In this document: one piece after another, positions 54,951 through 62,721 of the stretch
Position numbering within the stretch: position 1 is the stretch's first letter
How the letters are laid out: every line of letters starts with the position of its first letter
Source: Pseudomonas sp. PSB18
GTDB taxonomy: Bacteria; Pseudomonadota; Gammaproteobacteria; Pseudomonadales; Pseudomonadaceae
Reading direction: 5' to 3'
Length of the DNA: 64,000 bases
NCBI RefSeq assembly: GCF_014596565.1
Contig: NZ_NOIN01000008.1
Coordinates: forward strand, 62,001 to 126,000
Program-made: the position numbers and the translations under genes
Notes under the pieces: generated by a model
Database searches by the model: none
Seen by the model: the letters and a program-made list of their open reading frames with translations, nothing else
What the model was told of the DNA's origin: nothing

Positions 54951-55577
54951 ATGAATAAAGTGCTGATCGTCGATGATCATCCCGTCATTCGTCTTGCTGT
55001 ACGTTTACTAATGGAGCGTCATGGTTATGAAGTTATTGCCGAAACGGATAACGGCGTCGATGCGTTACAACTTGCCCGGGAGCAAGCCCCTGATATTGTC
55101 ATCCTGGATATTGGTATTCCGAAACTGGACGGACTGGAGGTCATCGCGCGTCTGACCTCCAACCCATCACCGTTGAAAGTGCTGGTATTGACCTCCCAGG
55201 CACCCGGACATTTTTCGATGCGATGCATGCAGACGGGGGCGGCCGGATATGTGTGCAAGCAACAGGATCTGACGGAATTGTTGAGTGCAATAAAAGCAGT
55301 GCTCTCCGGTTACAGCTACTTTCCCAACCAGGCGCTGCACACGGTGCGTTCGAGTCTGGGCAATGCCAGCGAGTCCGATATGGTGGATCGCTTGTCCGGA
55401 CGAGAAATGATGGTGCTGCAGCAACTGGCTCGTGGAAAAACCAACAAGGAAATTGCGGATGGGATGTTTTTGAGCAACAAGACCGTCAGTACCTACAAGA
55501 CCCGTTTGTTGTTGAAGCTCAATGCCCGTTCGCTGGTCGACTTGATCGAGCTGGCACAGCGTAACGGGTTGGTGTGA
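54951..55577 (+). CDS. Orphan NarL/FixJ-type response regulator
   Basis: A 208-aa regulator. The receiver domain has phospho-acceptor Asp53 (VILDIGIPKLDG), Thr in VLTSQ and Lys in YVCKQQDL. A LuxR-type helix-turn-helix is at about 145-205 (LSGREMMVLQQLARGKTNKE). It is of the BvgA/EvgA/RocA type found with hybrid sensor kinases, but no kinase gene is present here. ATG 54951 (MNKVLIVDDH) is the domain start; the frame is open 14 codons upstream. Its target genes are unknown. Confidence 0.9.
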   Translation: MNKVLIVDDHPVIRLAVRLLMERHGYEVIAETDNGVDALQLAREQAPDIVILDIGIPKLDGLEVIARLTSNPSPLKVLVLTSQAPGHFSMRCMQTGAAGYVCKQQDLTELLSAIKAVLSGYSYFPNQALHTVRSSLGNASESDMVDRLSGREMMVLQQLARGKTNKEIADGMFLSNKTVSTYKTRLLLKLNARSLVDLIELAQRNGLV

Positions 55578-55600
55578 GGTTCAGGTCACGCGTACTCAGT

Positions 55601-55627
55601 AAAAAGCCTCCACCAGGGAGGCTTTTA
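55601..55627. terminator. Bidirectional intrinsic terminator
   Basis: AAAAGCCTCC pairs with GGAGGCTTTT around ACCAG. T-runs follow on both strands, so it can end the response-regulator gene and the converging 59-aa gene. Confidence 0.82.
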
Positions 55628-55631
55628 CGTG

Positions 55632-55811
55632 TCAGAGGTCAAAGTCGTAATCGGCCAGTTGCTTCTGCAGGCGACGCTCTTCCAGCAGGTTATCGATGGT
55701 TCGGCGTTTGCTCAGATTGGTCTTGGGCACTTCCACCACCGGTTCGGCGTCTTCGGTTTCAATGGCGATGAAATCGTCTTCTACATCCAGTTGTTCTTTG
55801 CCAGTACTCAT
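55632..55811 (-). CDS. Conserved 59-aa protein (PA3496-like)
   Basis: A short gene found by reading the minus strand: it starts MSTGKEQLDVEDDF, has an acidic N-terminal half, and continues with SKRRTIDNLLEERRLQKQL and ends DYDFDL. Small proteins of this kind lie next to nth in Pseudomonas (PA3496 in P. aeruginosa). Soluble, with a helical basic segment near residues 33-52. Function unknown. Confidence 0.8.
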   Translation of the reverse strand: MSTGKEQLDVEDDFIAIETEDAEPVVEVPKTNLSKRRTIDNLLEERRLQKQLADYDFDL

Positions 55812-55918
55812 GGGTTCGACTCCAGGCTAAGACTGCCTTTGGGGCACCTTATATCGATAAACCACGAGCGGGTAAAAAAGATTTTTTCAATCGATGAATC
55901 TATAAAAGCAATAACGAC

Positions 55919-56557
55919 TCAATCGTCAGAGGTCTTGTCCTTGTATTCGCACAGGTCTTCAATCCGGCAACTGCCGCAGCGGGGCTTGCGTGCCAGGCAG
56001 ACGTAGCGTCCATGCAGGATCAGCCAGTGATGGGAGTCGAGGAGATACTCCTTGGGCACGAACTTCATTAGTTTCTTCTCCACTTCCACCACATTCTTGC
56101 CCGGCGCCAGGCCGGTTCGGTTGCTGACACGGAAAATGTGGGTGTCCACTGCCATGGTCAACTGGCGGAATGCGGTATTGAGCACCACGTTGGCGGTCTT
56201 GCGGCCTACGCCGGGAAGGGCTTCCAGCGCCTCGCGGGTCTGGGGAACGACACTGCCATGGCGCTCGATCAGCAAGCGGCAGGTTTCGATCACGTTTTTC
56301 GCCTTGCTGTTGAACAGGCCGATGGTCTTGATGTATTCGGACAGTCCCTCGACGCCCAGGGCATGGATCGCCTCTGGAGTGTTGGCCACCGGAAACAGCT
56401 TGGCCGTGGCCTTGTTGACGCCGACATCGGTGGACTGGGCAGAGAGGATCACCGCGATCAACAACTCGAACGGCGAGGAATAGACCAGCTCGGTTTTCGG
56501 CTCGGGATTGTCTTCGTGAAAGCGGCGAAATATTTCCAGGCGTTTTGCGGCGTTCAT
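55919..56557 (-). CDS. nth: Endonuclease III
   Basis: A 212-aa base-excision repair glycosylase/lyase for oxidised pyrimidines. The helix-hairpin-helix with the catalytic Lys is LPGVGRKTANVV, and the catalytic Asp is in VDTHIFRVSNR. The C-terminal [4Fe-4S] ligands follow the C-x6-C-x2-C-x5-C pattern (CLARKPRCGSCRIEDLC). ATG 56557 overlaps the rnfE stop codon as ATGA; the longer frame is read-through within rnfE. Confidence 0.96.
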   Translation of the reverse strand: MNAAKRLEIFRRFHEDNPEPKTELVYSSPFELLIAVILSAQSTDVGVNKATAKLFPVANTPEAIHALGVEGLSEYIKTIGLFNSKAKNVIETCRLLIERHGSVVPQTREALEALPGVGRKTANVVLNTAFRQLTMAVDTHIFRVSNRTGLAPGKNVVEVEKKLMKFVPKEYLLDSHHWLILHGRYVCLARKPRCGSCRIEDLCEYKDKTSDD

Positions 56558-57084
56558 GGGCGCGGCGTTTCCTCGAGGGTTGATTGGGTTTTGGCAGGCA
56601 TCCAAGCCTGGTAGGCGGCCAGCAGAAGGCCAAGGAGCAGGAACCCGCCGGGGGCAAGCAAGGCCAATGGCGTACCGTTGCCGATCAGTTCGCGCAAGGC
56701 GCCCAAGCCGAGCATCAACAGACCGAACAGCCCCGTCAGCGTGAGATAGCCTGACAGGCGCGGCTCGGTGAAAGAACGGTCGTGTTCCAGCGCCACGCAA
56801 CTCAAGGCTATCCAGCCGATGTAAAGGCTCAACGGCCGGTACCCTTCCAGCCACCAGGCCTGCGCGGCGAGACTGGCGCAGGCGGTCAGGGTAGCGGCCA
56901 GGACGACAGAGGTCAGCAAGCGCTGATAGGCGCTCAGGCGCGGCCGCAGGAGACCCATTGCCAAGCCGTGGCTGCCGCTGATCAGCGTCCACGCCATCCA
57001 TAGGCCCAGCGCATTGACCAATGAGTGGCTGGCGCCGACCAAAGGCACGAGCAGCAGGCCGTGGGTCAGTGACGGTCTATTCAT
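56554..57084 (-). CDS. rnfE: Rnf complex subunit E, diverged
   Basis: A 176-aa membrane protein with six helices, matching RnfE/RsxE in size and in segments such as LGALRELIGNGTPLALL. In canonical RnfE two cysteines bind half of an intramembrane [2Fe-2S] cluster. Aligned by eye, the first (GLCP) is Trp29 here, and the second is kept as Cys96 (ALSCVAL). ATG 57084 has GGAGG 8 bases upstream; a TTG two codons earlier is less likely. Overlaps rnfG and nth. Confidence 0.85.
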   Translation of the reverse strand: MNRPSLTHGLLLVPLVGASHSLVNALGLWMAWTLISGSHGLAMGLLRPRLSAYQRLLTSVVLAATLTACASLAAQAWWLEGYRPLSLYIGWIALSCVALEHDRSFTEPRLSGYLTLTGLFGLLMLGLGALRELIGNGTPLALLAPGGFLLLGLLLAAYQAWMPAKTQSTLEETPRP

Positions 57085-57688
57085 GGGCAACGCCTCCGGT
57101 CAAGGGTGCCTTGTGTTCGTCGAAATAGCGCAGCGCATCGTGTACGGCCTGGAGTACTGCCCGAGAGGTCACCGTTGCGCCGGCCAGTTGATCGAATTGT
57201 CCCTGGTCTTTTTTCAAGGCCCAGCCGTTGTCGTTAGGGGCTTCACGGGATTTGCCGTTGAAGCTCTGCAGCCAGGCATTCGGCCAGCCGGCAATGGCCG
57301 CGCCCAGGCCTGGTGTCTCGGCCTGGCGCAGGGTTTTCACCCCCAGCAGACGGCCTGACGGGTCGATGGCGATCAGCAGTTCGATACTGCCTTCGTAGCC
57401 CAACGCCTGGCTGCGTAACAGCACGGCGGCGGGCTGGCCGGCATGGGTCGCGAGGTAGCCGCCCAGCAGCGTGCTATGGGCCAGGGGGATCGGACCCGTT
57501 AAAACCGGCTGTGCCAATGGTTGGTTGTCGTACAGGTCGGTCGGCAGCACTTCGAGCAGGGTTCTGTTCGCGAGGGTCTGTTGCTGGGCCTCGATGCGCT
57601 CGGCAGTGCCGACCTGCATGATGTAAGTGGTGCCGAGACCGAGGGAGATCAGCAGCGCCAGGATGACGAGGCCGCCGGGATTTCTCAT
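57077..57688 (-). CDS. rnfG: Rnf complex subunit G (covalent FMN)
   Basis: A 203-aa subunit with one N-terminal membrane anchor (about 7-25) and a periplasmic FMN-binding domain. The flavinylated Thr lies in AGATVTS (about residue 172), and LKTLRQAETPGLGA is a conserved stretch. ATG 57688 overlaps the rnfD stop codon as ATGA; a longer reading to 58081 lies within rnfD. Confidence 0.9.
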   Translation of the reverse strand: MRNPGGLVILALLISLGLGTTYIMQVGTAERIEAQQQTLANRTLLEVLPTDLYDNQPLAQPVLTGPIPLAHSTLLGGYLATHAGQPAAVLLRSQALGYEGSIELLIAIDPSGRLLGVKTLRQAETPGLGAAIAGWPNAWLQSFNGKSREAPNDNGWALKKDQGQFDQLAGATVTSRAVLQAVHDALRYFDEHKAPLTGGVAHE

Positions 57689-58671
57689 GGCGCTTGCCGT
57701 CCTTGCCGTGTTTCGACGAAACGCTCCAGCGCCGGCACCCCGAGGTTCATCAGCAGCACCGCAAACGCCACGCCATCCGGGTAGCCGCCCCAGATGCGGA
57801 TCAGGTAGAGCAGCAGTCCCACGCCTATGCCGAACAGCAGGCGTGCGAGCGGCGCCTTGGGCCCCGAAACCGGTTCGGTCACGATAAAAAAAGCCCCCAG
57901 CAGGGTTGCTCCCGTCAGCAGATGAAACAGCGGTGAACCGTGGGAGTCCGAGCCGGAGCCGTTCCAGCACAACAGGCTGATGGCGAACAGGCCGGCCAGC
58001 ATGCCCACCGGCGCATGCCAGCTGAATACACGTTGTTGCAGCAGGAACAGGCCGCCTGCCAGGAACGCCAGGTTGATCCACTCGGCACCGCGCCCGCCAA
58101 AACGTCCGAACGCGGGATTGCTGGCAAACAACTCATCGATGGTCAGGCTTTTGTTGACGCGCAGGCTGTCCAGCGCTGTCGCGCCGGCCCAGGCATCGGG
58201 TGTGGGATGAACGCCTGACACCTGTTGCAGGCCTTCAAGCAAGCCGACGCTGTGGGGCATTGGCCATTGGCTCATGTGGGCGGGAAACGCCACCAGCACC
58301 AGGGCATAACCGAGCATGGCCGGGTTGAACGGATTGGTGCCGACGCCGCCCCAGAGATGCTTGCCGAACGACAAGGCGCAAGCGGCCGCGGTCACCGTCA
58401 GCCACCATGGACAATAGGCTGGCAAGGCCAGGGCCAGTAATGTGGCGCTGACCAGCGCGCTGCCGTCGTTCAGTTCGGGTTTGAGCGGTCGATGCCGCAA
58501 GCGCAGCACCAGTGCTTCGACCGCCAATGCGGTGACCCCGGACAGCAGCAAGTTGAGTACCACGCCCCAGCCATGAAACCACATCAATGCCAGCACACCG
58601 GGCAGCGTGGCCAACAGCACGCGCGTCATCGCGTGCCGTAGCCGCTCATCCGGGGCCTCAGGAAGTGGCAT
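57685..58671 (-). CDS. rnfD: Rnf complex subunit D (covalent FMN)
   Basis: A membrane protein of 328 aa with about nine or ten helices. The Thr that carries FMN in RnfD is in AGATALDSLR, and FGKHLWGGVGTNPFNPAMLG and WGGYPDGVAFAVLLMN are family landmarks. ATG 58671 (MPLPEAPDERL) has AGGTGG 7 bases upstream; ATG 58695 would add eight residues. It follows rnfB directly, where rnfC is expected. Confidence 0.9.
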   Translation of the reverse strand: MPLPEAPDERLRHAMTRVLLATLPGVLALMWFHGWGVVLNLLLSGVTALAVEALVLRLRHRPLKPELNDGSALVSATLLALALPAYCPWWLTVTAAACALSFGKHLWGGVGTNPFNPAMLGYALVLVAFPAHMSQWPMPHSVGLLEGLQQVSGVHPTPDAWAGATALDSLRVNKSLTIDELFASNPAFGRFGGRGAEWINLAFLAGGLFLLQQRVFSWHAPVGMLAGLFAISLLCWNGSGSDSHGSPLFHLLTGATLLGAFFIVTEPVSGPKAPLARLLFGIGVGLLLYLIRIWGGYPDGVAFAVLLMNLGVPALERFVETRQGRQAP

Positions 58672-59671
58672 GGGCGTCCACCTGGCGTTTGGCATTTTCT
58701 ACCGCCTGCTCCAACGCCTGTACGTCTGCGTCCGGGGCTGCCGCCGCCCGGGCTTTGCTGAGTTCGGCGCGGCGCATCGCCAATTGAATCTTCGCCCGCT
58801 TCAGTTCGGCATCCGGTGCCGGTGCGGCGGTGGGTGCGGCCGGCGGTACGCTGCTTTCCAACTGTGCCAGGGCCTGCTCTGCCGCTTCGTACTGGCGTTG
58901 CAGCACAATCAATTGCGACTGCTGCTCAAAAGTCGGCGGATGGCCGAACGCTTTCAAGGATTTGTTCAATTGTGTCCGGCTCATGGCCAGGTCGACCTTG
59001 GCCTTTTTCAGCGCGGCATCGGCGCTGGCGGCTTTTTGCGCGCGTACCCGTTCCAGTGCGGCTTGCACCGGATCCATTGCCTGGGGCTGGGCTTGGGTTT
59101 TGGCGGCGTGCTGGGTACGGGCCAGGCGTTCCGCCTGACGCTGCTCTTCTTCGCGCTGCAAACGCGCATTGCGCTGTTCGAAGCGCCGCCGGGCATGGTT
59201 GCGCTTGGCGGTACGTGCCTGTTGTTCCTCTAGGCTGAAGGCCAGGCCTCCGACAACCGGCACCACGGTCGCCATCGGCAAGGGCCGCATTTCAATGCAG
59301 TCGACCGGGCAGGGGGCCACGCAGAGATCGCAGCCCGTACATTCGTCGATGAGGACGGTGTGCATCAGCTTTGCCGCGCCGACAATCGCGTCCACCGGGC
59401 AGGCCTGGATGCACTTGGTGCACCCGATGCATTCGGCCTCACGGATGAAGGCTATTTGCGCAGGGGCCGAGCCACGGCTGGTATCCAGTTCCAGCACCGG
59501 TATTTTCAGCAGGTCGGCCAGCGCGGCGATGGTTTCGCTTGAGCCGGGTGGGCATTTGTTGATCGGCTCGCCCTCGGCGATGCCTTCGGCATAGGGCTTG
59601 CACCCCGGATGGCCACATTTGCCGCATTGGGTCTGCGGTAGCAGGGCGTCGATACGTTGAATCAGGTTCAT
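58658..59671 (-). CDS. rnfB: Rnf complex ferredoxin subunit B without N-terminal anchor
   Basis: A 337-aa iron-sulfur protein. The four-Cys domain uses Cys16, Cys19, Cys24 and Cys40; two [4Fe-4S] motifs follow at Cys81/84/87/91 and Cys111/114/117/121. Canonical RnfB has a ~25-residue membrane helix before the first Cys; here the protein starts MNLIQRIDALLPQTQCG, so the anchor is missing. Residues 131-337 are a long Ala/Lys/Glu/Gln-rich, probably coiled-coil extension. ATG overlaps the rnfA stop codon. Confidence 0.9.
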   Translation of the reverse strand: MNLIQRIDALLPQTQCGKCGHPGCKPYAEGIAEGEPINKCPPGSSETIAALADLLKIPVLELDTSRGSAPAQIAFIREAECIGCTKCIQACPVDAIVGAAKLMHTVLIDECTGCDLCVAPCPVDCIEMRPLPMATVVPVVGGLAFSLEEQQARTAKRNHARRRFEQRNARLQREEEQRQAERLARTQHAAKTQAQPQAMDPVQAALERVRAQKAASADAALKKAKVDLAMSRTQLNKSLKAFGHPPTFEQQSQLIVLQRQYEAAEQALAQLESSVPPAAPTAAPAPDAELKRAKIQLAMRRAELSKARAAAAPDADVQALEQAVENAKRQVDAHATS

Positions 59672-60240
59672 GTTTTGACCAGCCCGCGTAATCCAAGGAA
59701 CGCCACCGCCATCAACCCGATGGCAATCAACTGAACAGGCAGACCTCGAAAGGGCAAGGGGATATCGTTATTGAAGGTGCGCTGGCGCAAATCGTCGAAC
59801 AGGCTCAACACCAGCCAGAAGCCCAGTCCGGCACCCAGGCCAAAGGCGATGGCGTGGGCCAGTCCCTGATCGTCCTGGCTATTGAGCAGCGTGACGCCCA
59901 GTATGCCGGCGTTGCCTAGCAACAACGGCCACAACCCCCCGAACGGCAGTGCTGGCAGCCAACGCGCCAACAGGCGCAGCAATGGCCCGATCAACAGGAC
60001 GCTCAAGGGCAGCCATGCGAACAGGCGCAGTGACGTCAGGTTTAGCGGGACCAGCAGCCAATGGTCGATCAGGTAACCCAGGGTGCCGACCATCAGCATC
60101 AGGCATGTCGAGGCCAGGCCCAGGGCATGGACCTGGCGTCTTCCGCCAGCCTTCAGCAGCGGATCGACGCCCAGGGGCCAATGCAACACCAGGTTGTTGA
60201 TCAGGGCAGTGCCGAGCAATGTGAGAAGGATGTCGGACAT
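59668..60240 (-). CDS. rnfA: Rnf complex subunit A, lacking [2Fe-2S] cysteines
   Basis: A 190-aa six-helix membrane protein aligned over its whole length with E. coli RsxA (193 aa). The two Cys that bind the intramembrane [2Fe-2S] cluster in the family are replaced: GLCP is GVDP (Asp26) and TNCAVLG is GNAGILG (Ala111). Conserved NNLVL, PLNL, PFRGLPVQLI and GLMAVAFLGLRGLVK support the assignment. ATG 60240 (MSDILLTLLG) is the family start. Confidence 0.87.
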   Translation of the reverse strand: MSDILLTLLGTALINNLVLHWPLGVDPLLKAGGRRQVHALGLASTCLMLMVGTLGYLIDHWLLVPLNLTSLRLFAWLPLSVLLIGPLLRLLARWLPALPFGGLWPLLLGNAGILGVTLLNSQDDQGLAHAIAFGLGAGLGFWLVLSLFDDLRQRTFNNDIPLPFRGLPVQLIAIGLMAVAFLGLRGLVKT

Positions 60241-60306
60241 GATGTATTTAGGCGACAAAAGGACCTGGTACAAGATTAGGCATTATCTGGCAGGCCAGAT
60301 ATGAAA

Positions 60307-60339
60307 ATCCCACAGCCGCTTGCAAAGCGTCTGTGGGAT
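60307..60339 (-). terminator. Intrinsic terminator of metG
   Basis: ATCCCACAG (60307-60315) pairs with CTGTGGGAT (60331-60339), with an inner CGCTT/AAGCG stem. Read on the minus strand TTTT follows. It lies 20 bases past the metG stop codon and separates it from the rnf operon. Confidence 0.7.
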
Positions 60340-60359
60340 CGGTGCAGCGTGCAGTCGTC

Positions 60360-62405
60360 TTACTTGATCCGCTGACCCGGCTTGGCGCCGCTGTCCGGGC
60401 TCAACAGATAGATTTCCTCACCGCCGGGACCCGCCGCCATCACCATGCCTTCAGATATGCCGAAGCGCATTTTGCGAGGCTTGAGGTTGGCGATCATCAT
60501 CGTCAACCGGCCTTCGAGCTTGGCCGGGTCCGGGTAGGCACTCTTGATGCCGGAAAACACGTTGCGTTGCTCATCACCGATGTCCAGGGTCAGGCGCAGC
60601 AGCTTGTCGGCGCCTTCGACGGCCTCGGCCTTGACGATCAGCGCCACGCGCAGGTCGACGGCGGCAAACGCGTCGAACTCGATTTCCGGCGACAGCGGGT
60701 CCTTGACCAGTTCACCGTTGCCGGTTGCAGCGCCGGTGTCGGTCTGGCTGGCGGCCAGGTCTTCCTTGGAGGCATCGGTCATCGCTTGCACCTTGGCGGC
60801 ATCAATGCGGGTCATCAGTGGCTTGAACTCGTTCAACTGATGATTGCTCAACAGGGTCTGGTGATCGTTCCAGGTCAGCGGCGCGACGTTCAGGAACGCC
60901 TCGGCATCGGCGGCCAGCAGCGGCAGCACCGGCTTGAGGAAAATCACCAGTTGGCGGAACAGGTTGACGCCCAGTGCGCAGATCGCCTGGACCTCGTCCT
61001 GCTTGCCTTCCTGTTTGTTCAGCGACCACGGTGCCTTGTCGGCGATCCAGGCATTGGCACGGTCGGCCAGGGCCATGATCTCGCGCATGGCGCGGGCAAA
61101 GTCGCGGGCCTCGTAGGCTTCGGCGATGCTTGGCGCGGCGGCCAGGAACGCGTCTGTCAGCTCCGGTGCGGCGTTACCCGCCACCAGAACACCGGCGTTG
61201 CCCTTGTGGATAAAACCGGCGCAACGGCTGGCGATGTTGACGACCTTGCCCACCAGGTCGGAGTTGACCTTCTGGACGAAGTCCTCGAGGTTCAGGTCCA
61301 GGTCGTCGACGCCACGGCCAAGCTTGGCCGCGTAGTAGTAGCGCAGGTATTCCGGCGACAGGTGGTCCAGGTAGGTGCGGGCCTTGATGAACGTGCCGCG
61401 GGACTTGGACATCTTCTGACCGTTGACGGTCAGGTAGCCGTGGACATTGATGCCGGTCGGCTTGCGGAAGCCGGCGCCTTCGAGCATCGCGGGCCAGAAC
61501 AGGGCGTGGAAGTTGACGATGTCCTTGCCGATGAAATGGTACAGCTCGGCGGTGGAGTCTTTGCCCCAGAACGCGTCGAAGTCCAGCTCCGGCGTGCGGT
61601 TGCAGAGGTTCTTGAAGCTGGCCATGTAGCCGATGGGCGCATCCAGCCAGACGTAGAAATACTTGCCCGGCTCGTCGGGGATCTCGAAGCCGAAGTACGG
61701 CGCATCGCGGGAGATGTCCCATTGTTGCAGGCCGGCGTCGAGCCATTCGGCGAGTTTGTTGGCTACGGCGTCCTGCAGGGTGCCGCTGCGGGTCCAGGCC
61801 TGCAGCATCTCCTGGAAGTCCGGCAGCTTGAAGAAGAAATGCTGGGAGTCCTTGAGCACCGGGGTCGCGCCGGAGATCGCCGATTTCGGATCCTTCAGGT
61901 CGGTCGGTGCGTAGGTCGCGCCGCATTTTTCGCAGTTGTCGCCGTATTGGTCTTCGGTGCCGCATTTCGGGCAAGTGCCCTTGATGAAGCGGTCGGCCAG
62001 GAACATTTTCTTTTCCGGGTCGAAATACTGGGTGATCGAACGGGTTGCGATGTGCCCGGCGTCACGCAGCTTCAGGTAGATCTGGCTCGACAGCTCACGG
62101 TTTTCTTCGGCGTGAGTGGAGTGGAAATTGTCGAAGCCCACCAGGAACTCGGCAAAGTCGGCGCTGTGTTCAGCCTGGACATTGGCGATCAGTTGTTCCG
62201 GGGTGATGCCTTCCTTTTCCGCACGCAACATGATGGCCGAACCGTGGGCGTCGTCGGCGCAGACATAGATGCATTGGTTGCCGCGATGTTTCTGGAAGCG
62301 CACCCACATATCGGTCTGGATGTACTCCAGCATATGGCCGAGGTGAATCGAACCATTGGCATAGGGCAGGGCGCTGGTGACGAGAATCTTGCGTGGCTCG
62401 GACAT
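60360..62405 (-). CDS. metG: Methionyl-tRNA synthetase
   Basis: A 681-aa class I synthetase. HLGH is at about residues 22-25 and KMSKS near 335. The four-Cys zinc knuckle is seen in CPKCG and CEKCG (about 144-160), and a C-terminal tRNA-binding/dimerisation domain starts at about residue 575. It is divergent from apbC across 316 bases that contain a MITE-like repeat. Confidence 0.97.
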   Translation of the reverse strand: MSEPRKILVTSALPYANGSIHLGHMLEYIQTDMWVRFQKHRGNQCIYVCADDAHGSAIMLRAEKEGITPEQLIANVQAEHSADFAEFLVGFDNFHSTHAEENRELSSQIYLKLRDAGHIATRSITQYFDPEKKMFLADRFIKGTCPKCGTEDQYGDNCEKCGATYAPTDLKDPKSAISGATPVLKDSQHFFFKLPDFQEMLQAWTRSGTLQDAVANKLAEWLDAGLQQWDISRDAPYFGFEIPDEPGKYFYVWLDAPIGYMASFKNLCNRTPELDFDAFWGKDSTAELYHFIGKDIVNFHALFWPAMLEGAGFRKPTGINVHGYLTVNGQKMSKSRGTFIKARTYLDHLSPEYLRYYYAAKLGRGVDDLDLNLEDFVQKVNSDLVGKVVNIASRCAGFIHKGNAGVLVAGNAAPELTDAFLAAAPSIAEAYEARDFARAMREIMALADRANAWIADKAPWSLNKQEGKQDEVQAICALGVNLFRQLVIFLKPVLPLLAADAEAFLNVAPLTWNDHQTLLSNHQLNEFKPLMTRIDAAKVQAMTDASKEDLAASQTDTGAATGNGELVKDPLSPEIEFDAFAAVDLRVALIVKAEAVEGADKLLRLTLDIGDEQRNVFSGIKSAYPDPAKLEGRLTMMIANLKPRKMRFGISEGMVMAAGPGGEEIYLLSPDSGAKPGQRIK

Positions 62406-62504
62406 GGGGCTCGGCTACTTGATGAAACGGAGGTCGGCCACTATAAAGCGGCGGCGGCTTTTTTTCATCCTTCGGGCCGGTTTCGGGGTGGCTAAAGTGT
62501 GAAC

Positions 62505-62648
62505 TGTGGCGAGAGGATTCATCCCCGCGGGGCTGCGAAGCAGCCCTGAAATCAGCCGACTCGGTGCGCCAGGCTGATCCCAGTTGGCGGACTGGGGCGC
62601 TTCGCACCCCAGCGGGGCGGTGCGACGTTTCGCTAAATCCCTCACCAC
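62505..62648. repeat. MITE-like repeat between metG and apbC
   Basis: About 144 bases with imperfect terminal inverted repeats, TGTGGCGAGAGGATT at the left and AAATCCCTCACCACA at the right. Inside lie further inverted pairs, for example CCCCGCGGGGCTGCGAAG against CTTCGCACCCCAGCGGGG. It has no coding capacity. It resembles repeats common in P. fluorescens genomes, and a shorter relative lies at 49565-49586. Confidence 0.65.
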
Positions 62649-62721
62649 AAAAGTATTCACATATCGGTAATCGGGTCTAGGATAGCGACCTGTTTTTCAA
62701 GTCCTGCTATCGGAGTTGCCC

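Noticed and set aside
58658..58695. Possible hidden rnfC fragment between rnfB and rnfD
   Set aside because: The two genes overlap, so no space exists for even a short rnfC remnant.
60333..62495. A 720-codon open frame opposite metG
   Set aside because: It is a shadow of metG with the same biased composition, and it runs through the metG terminator and the divergent promoter.
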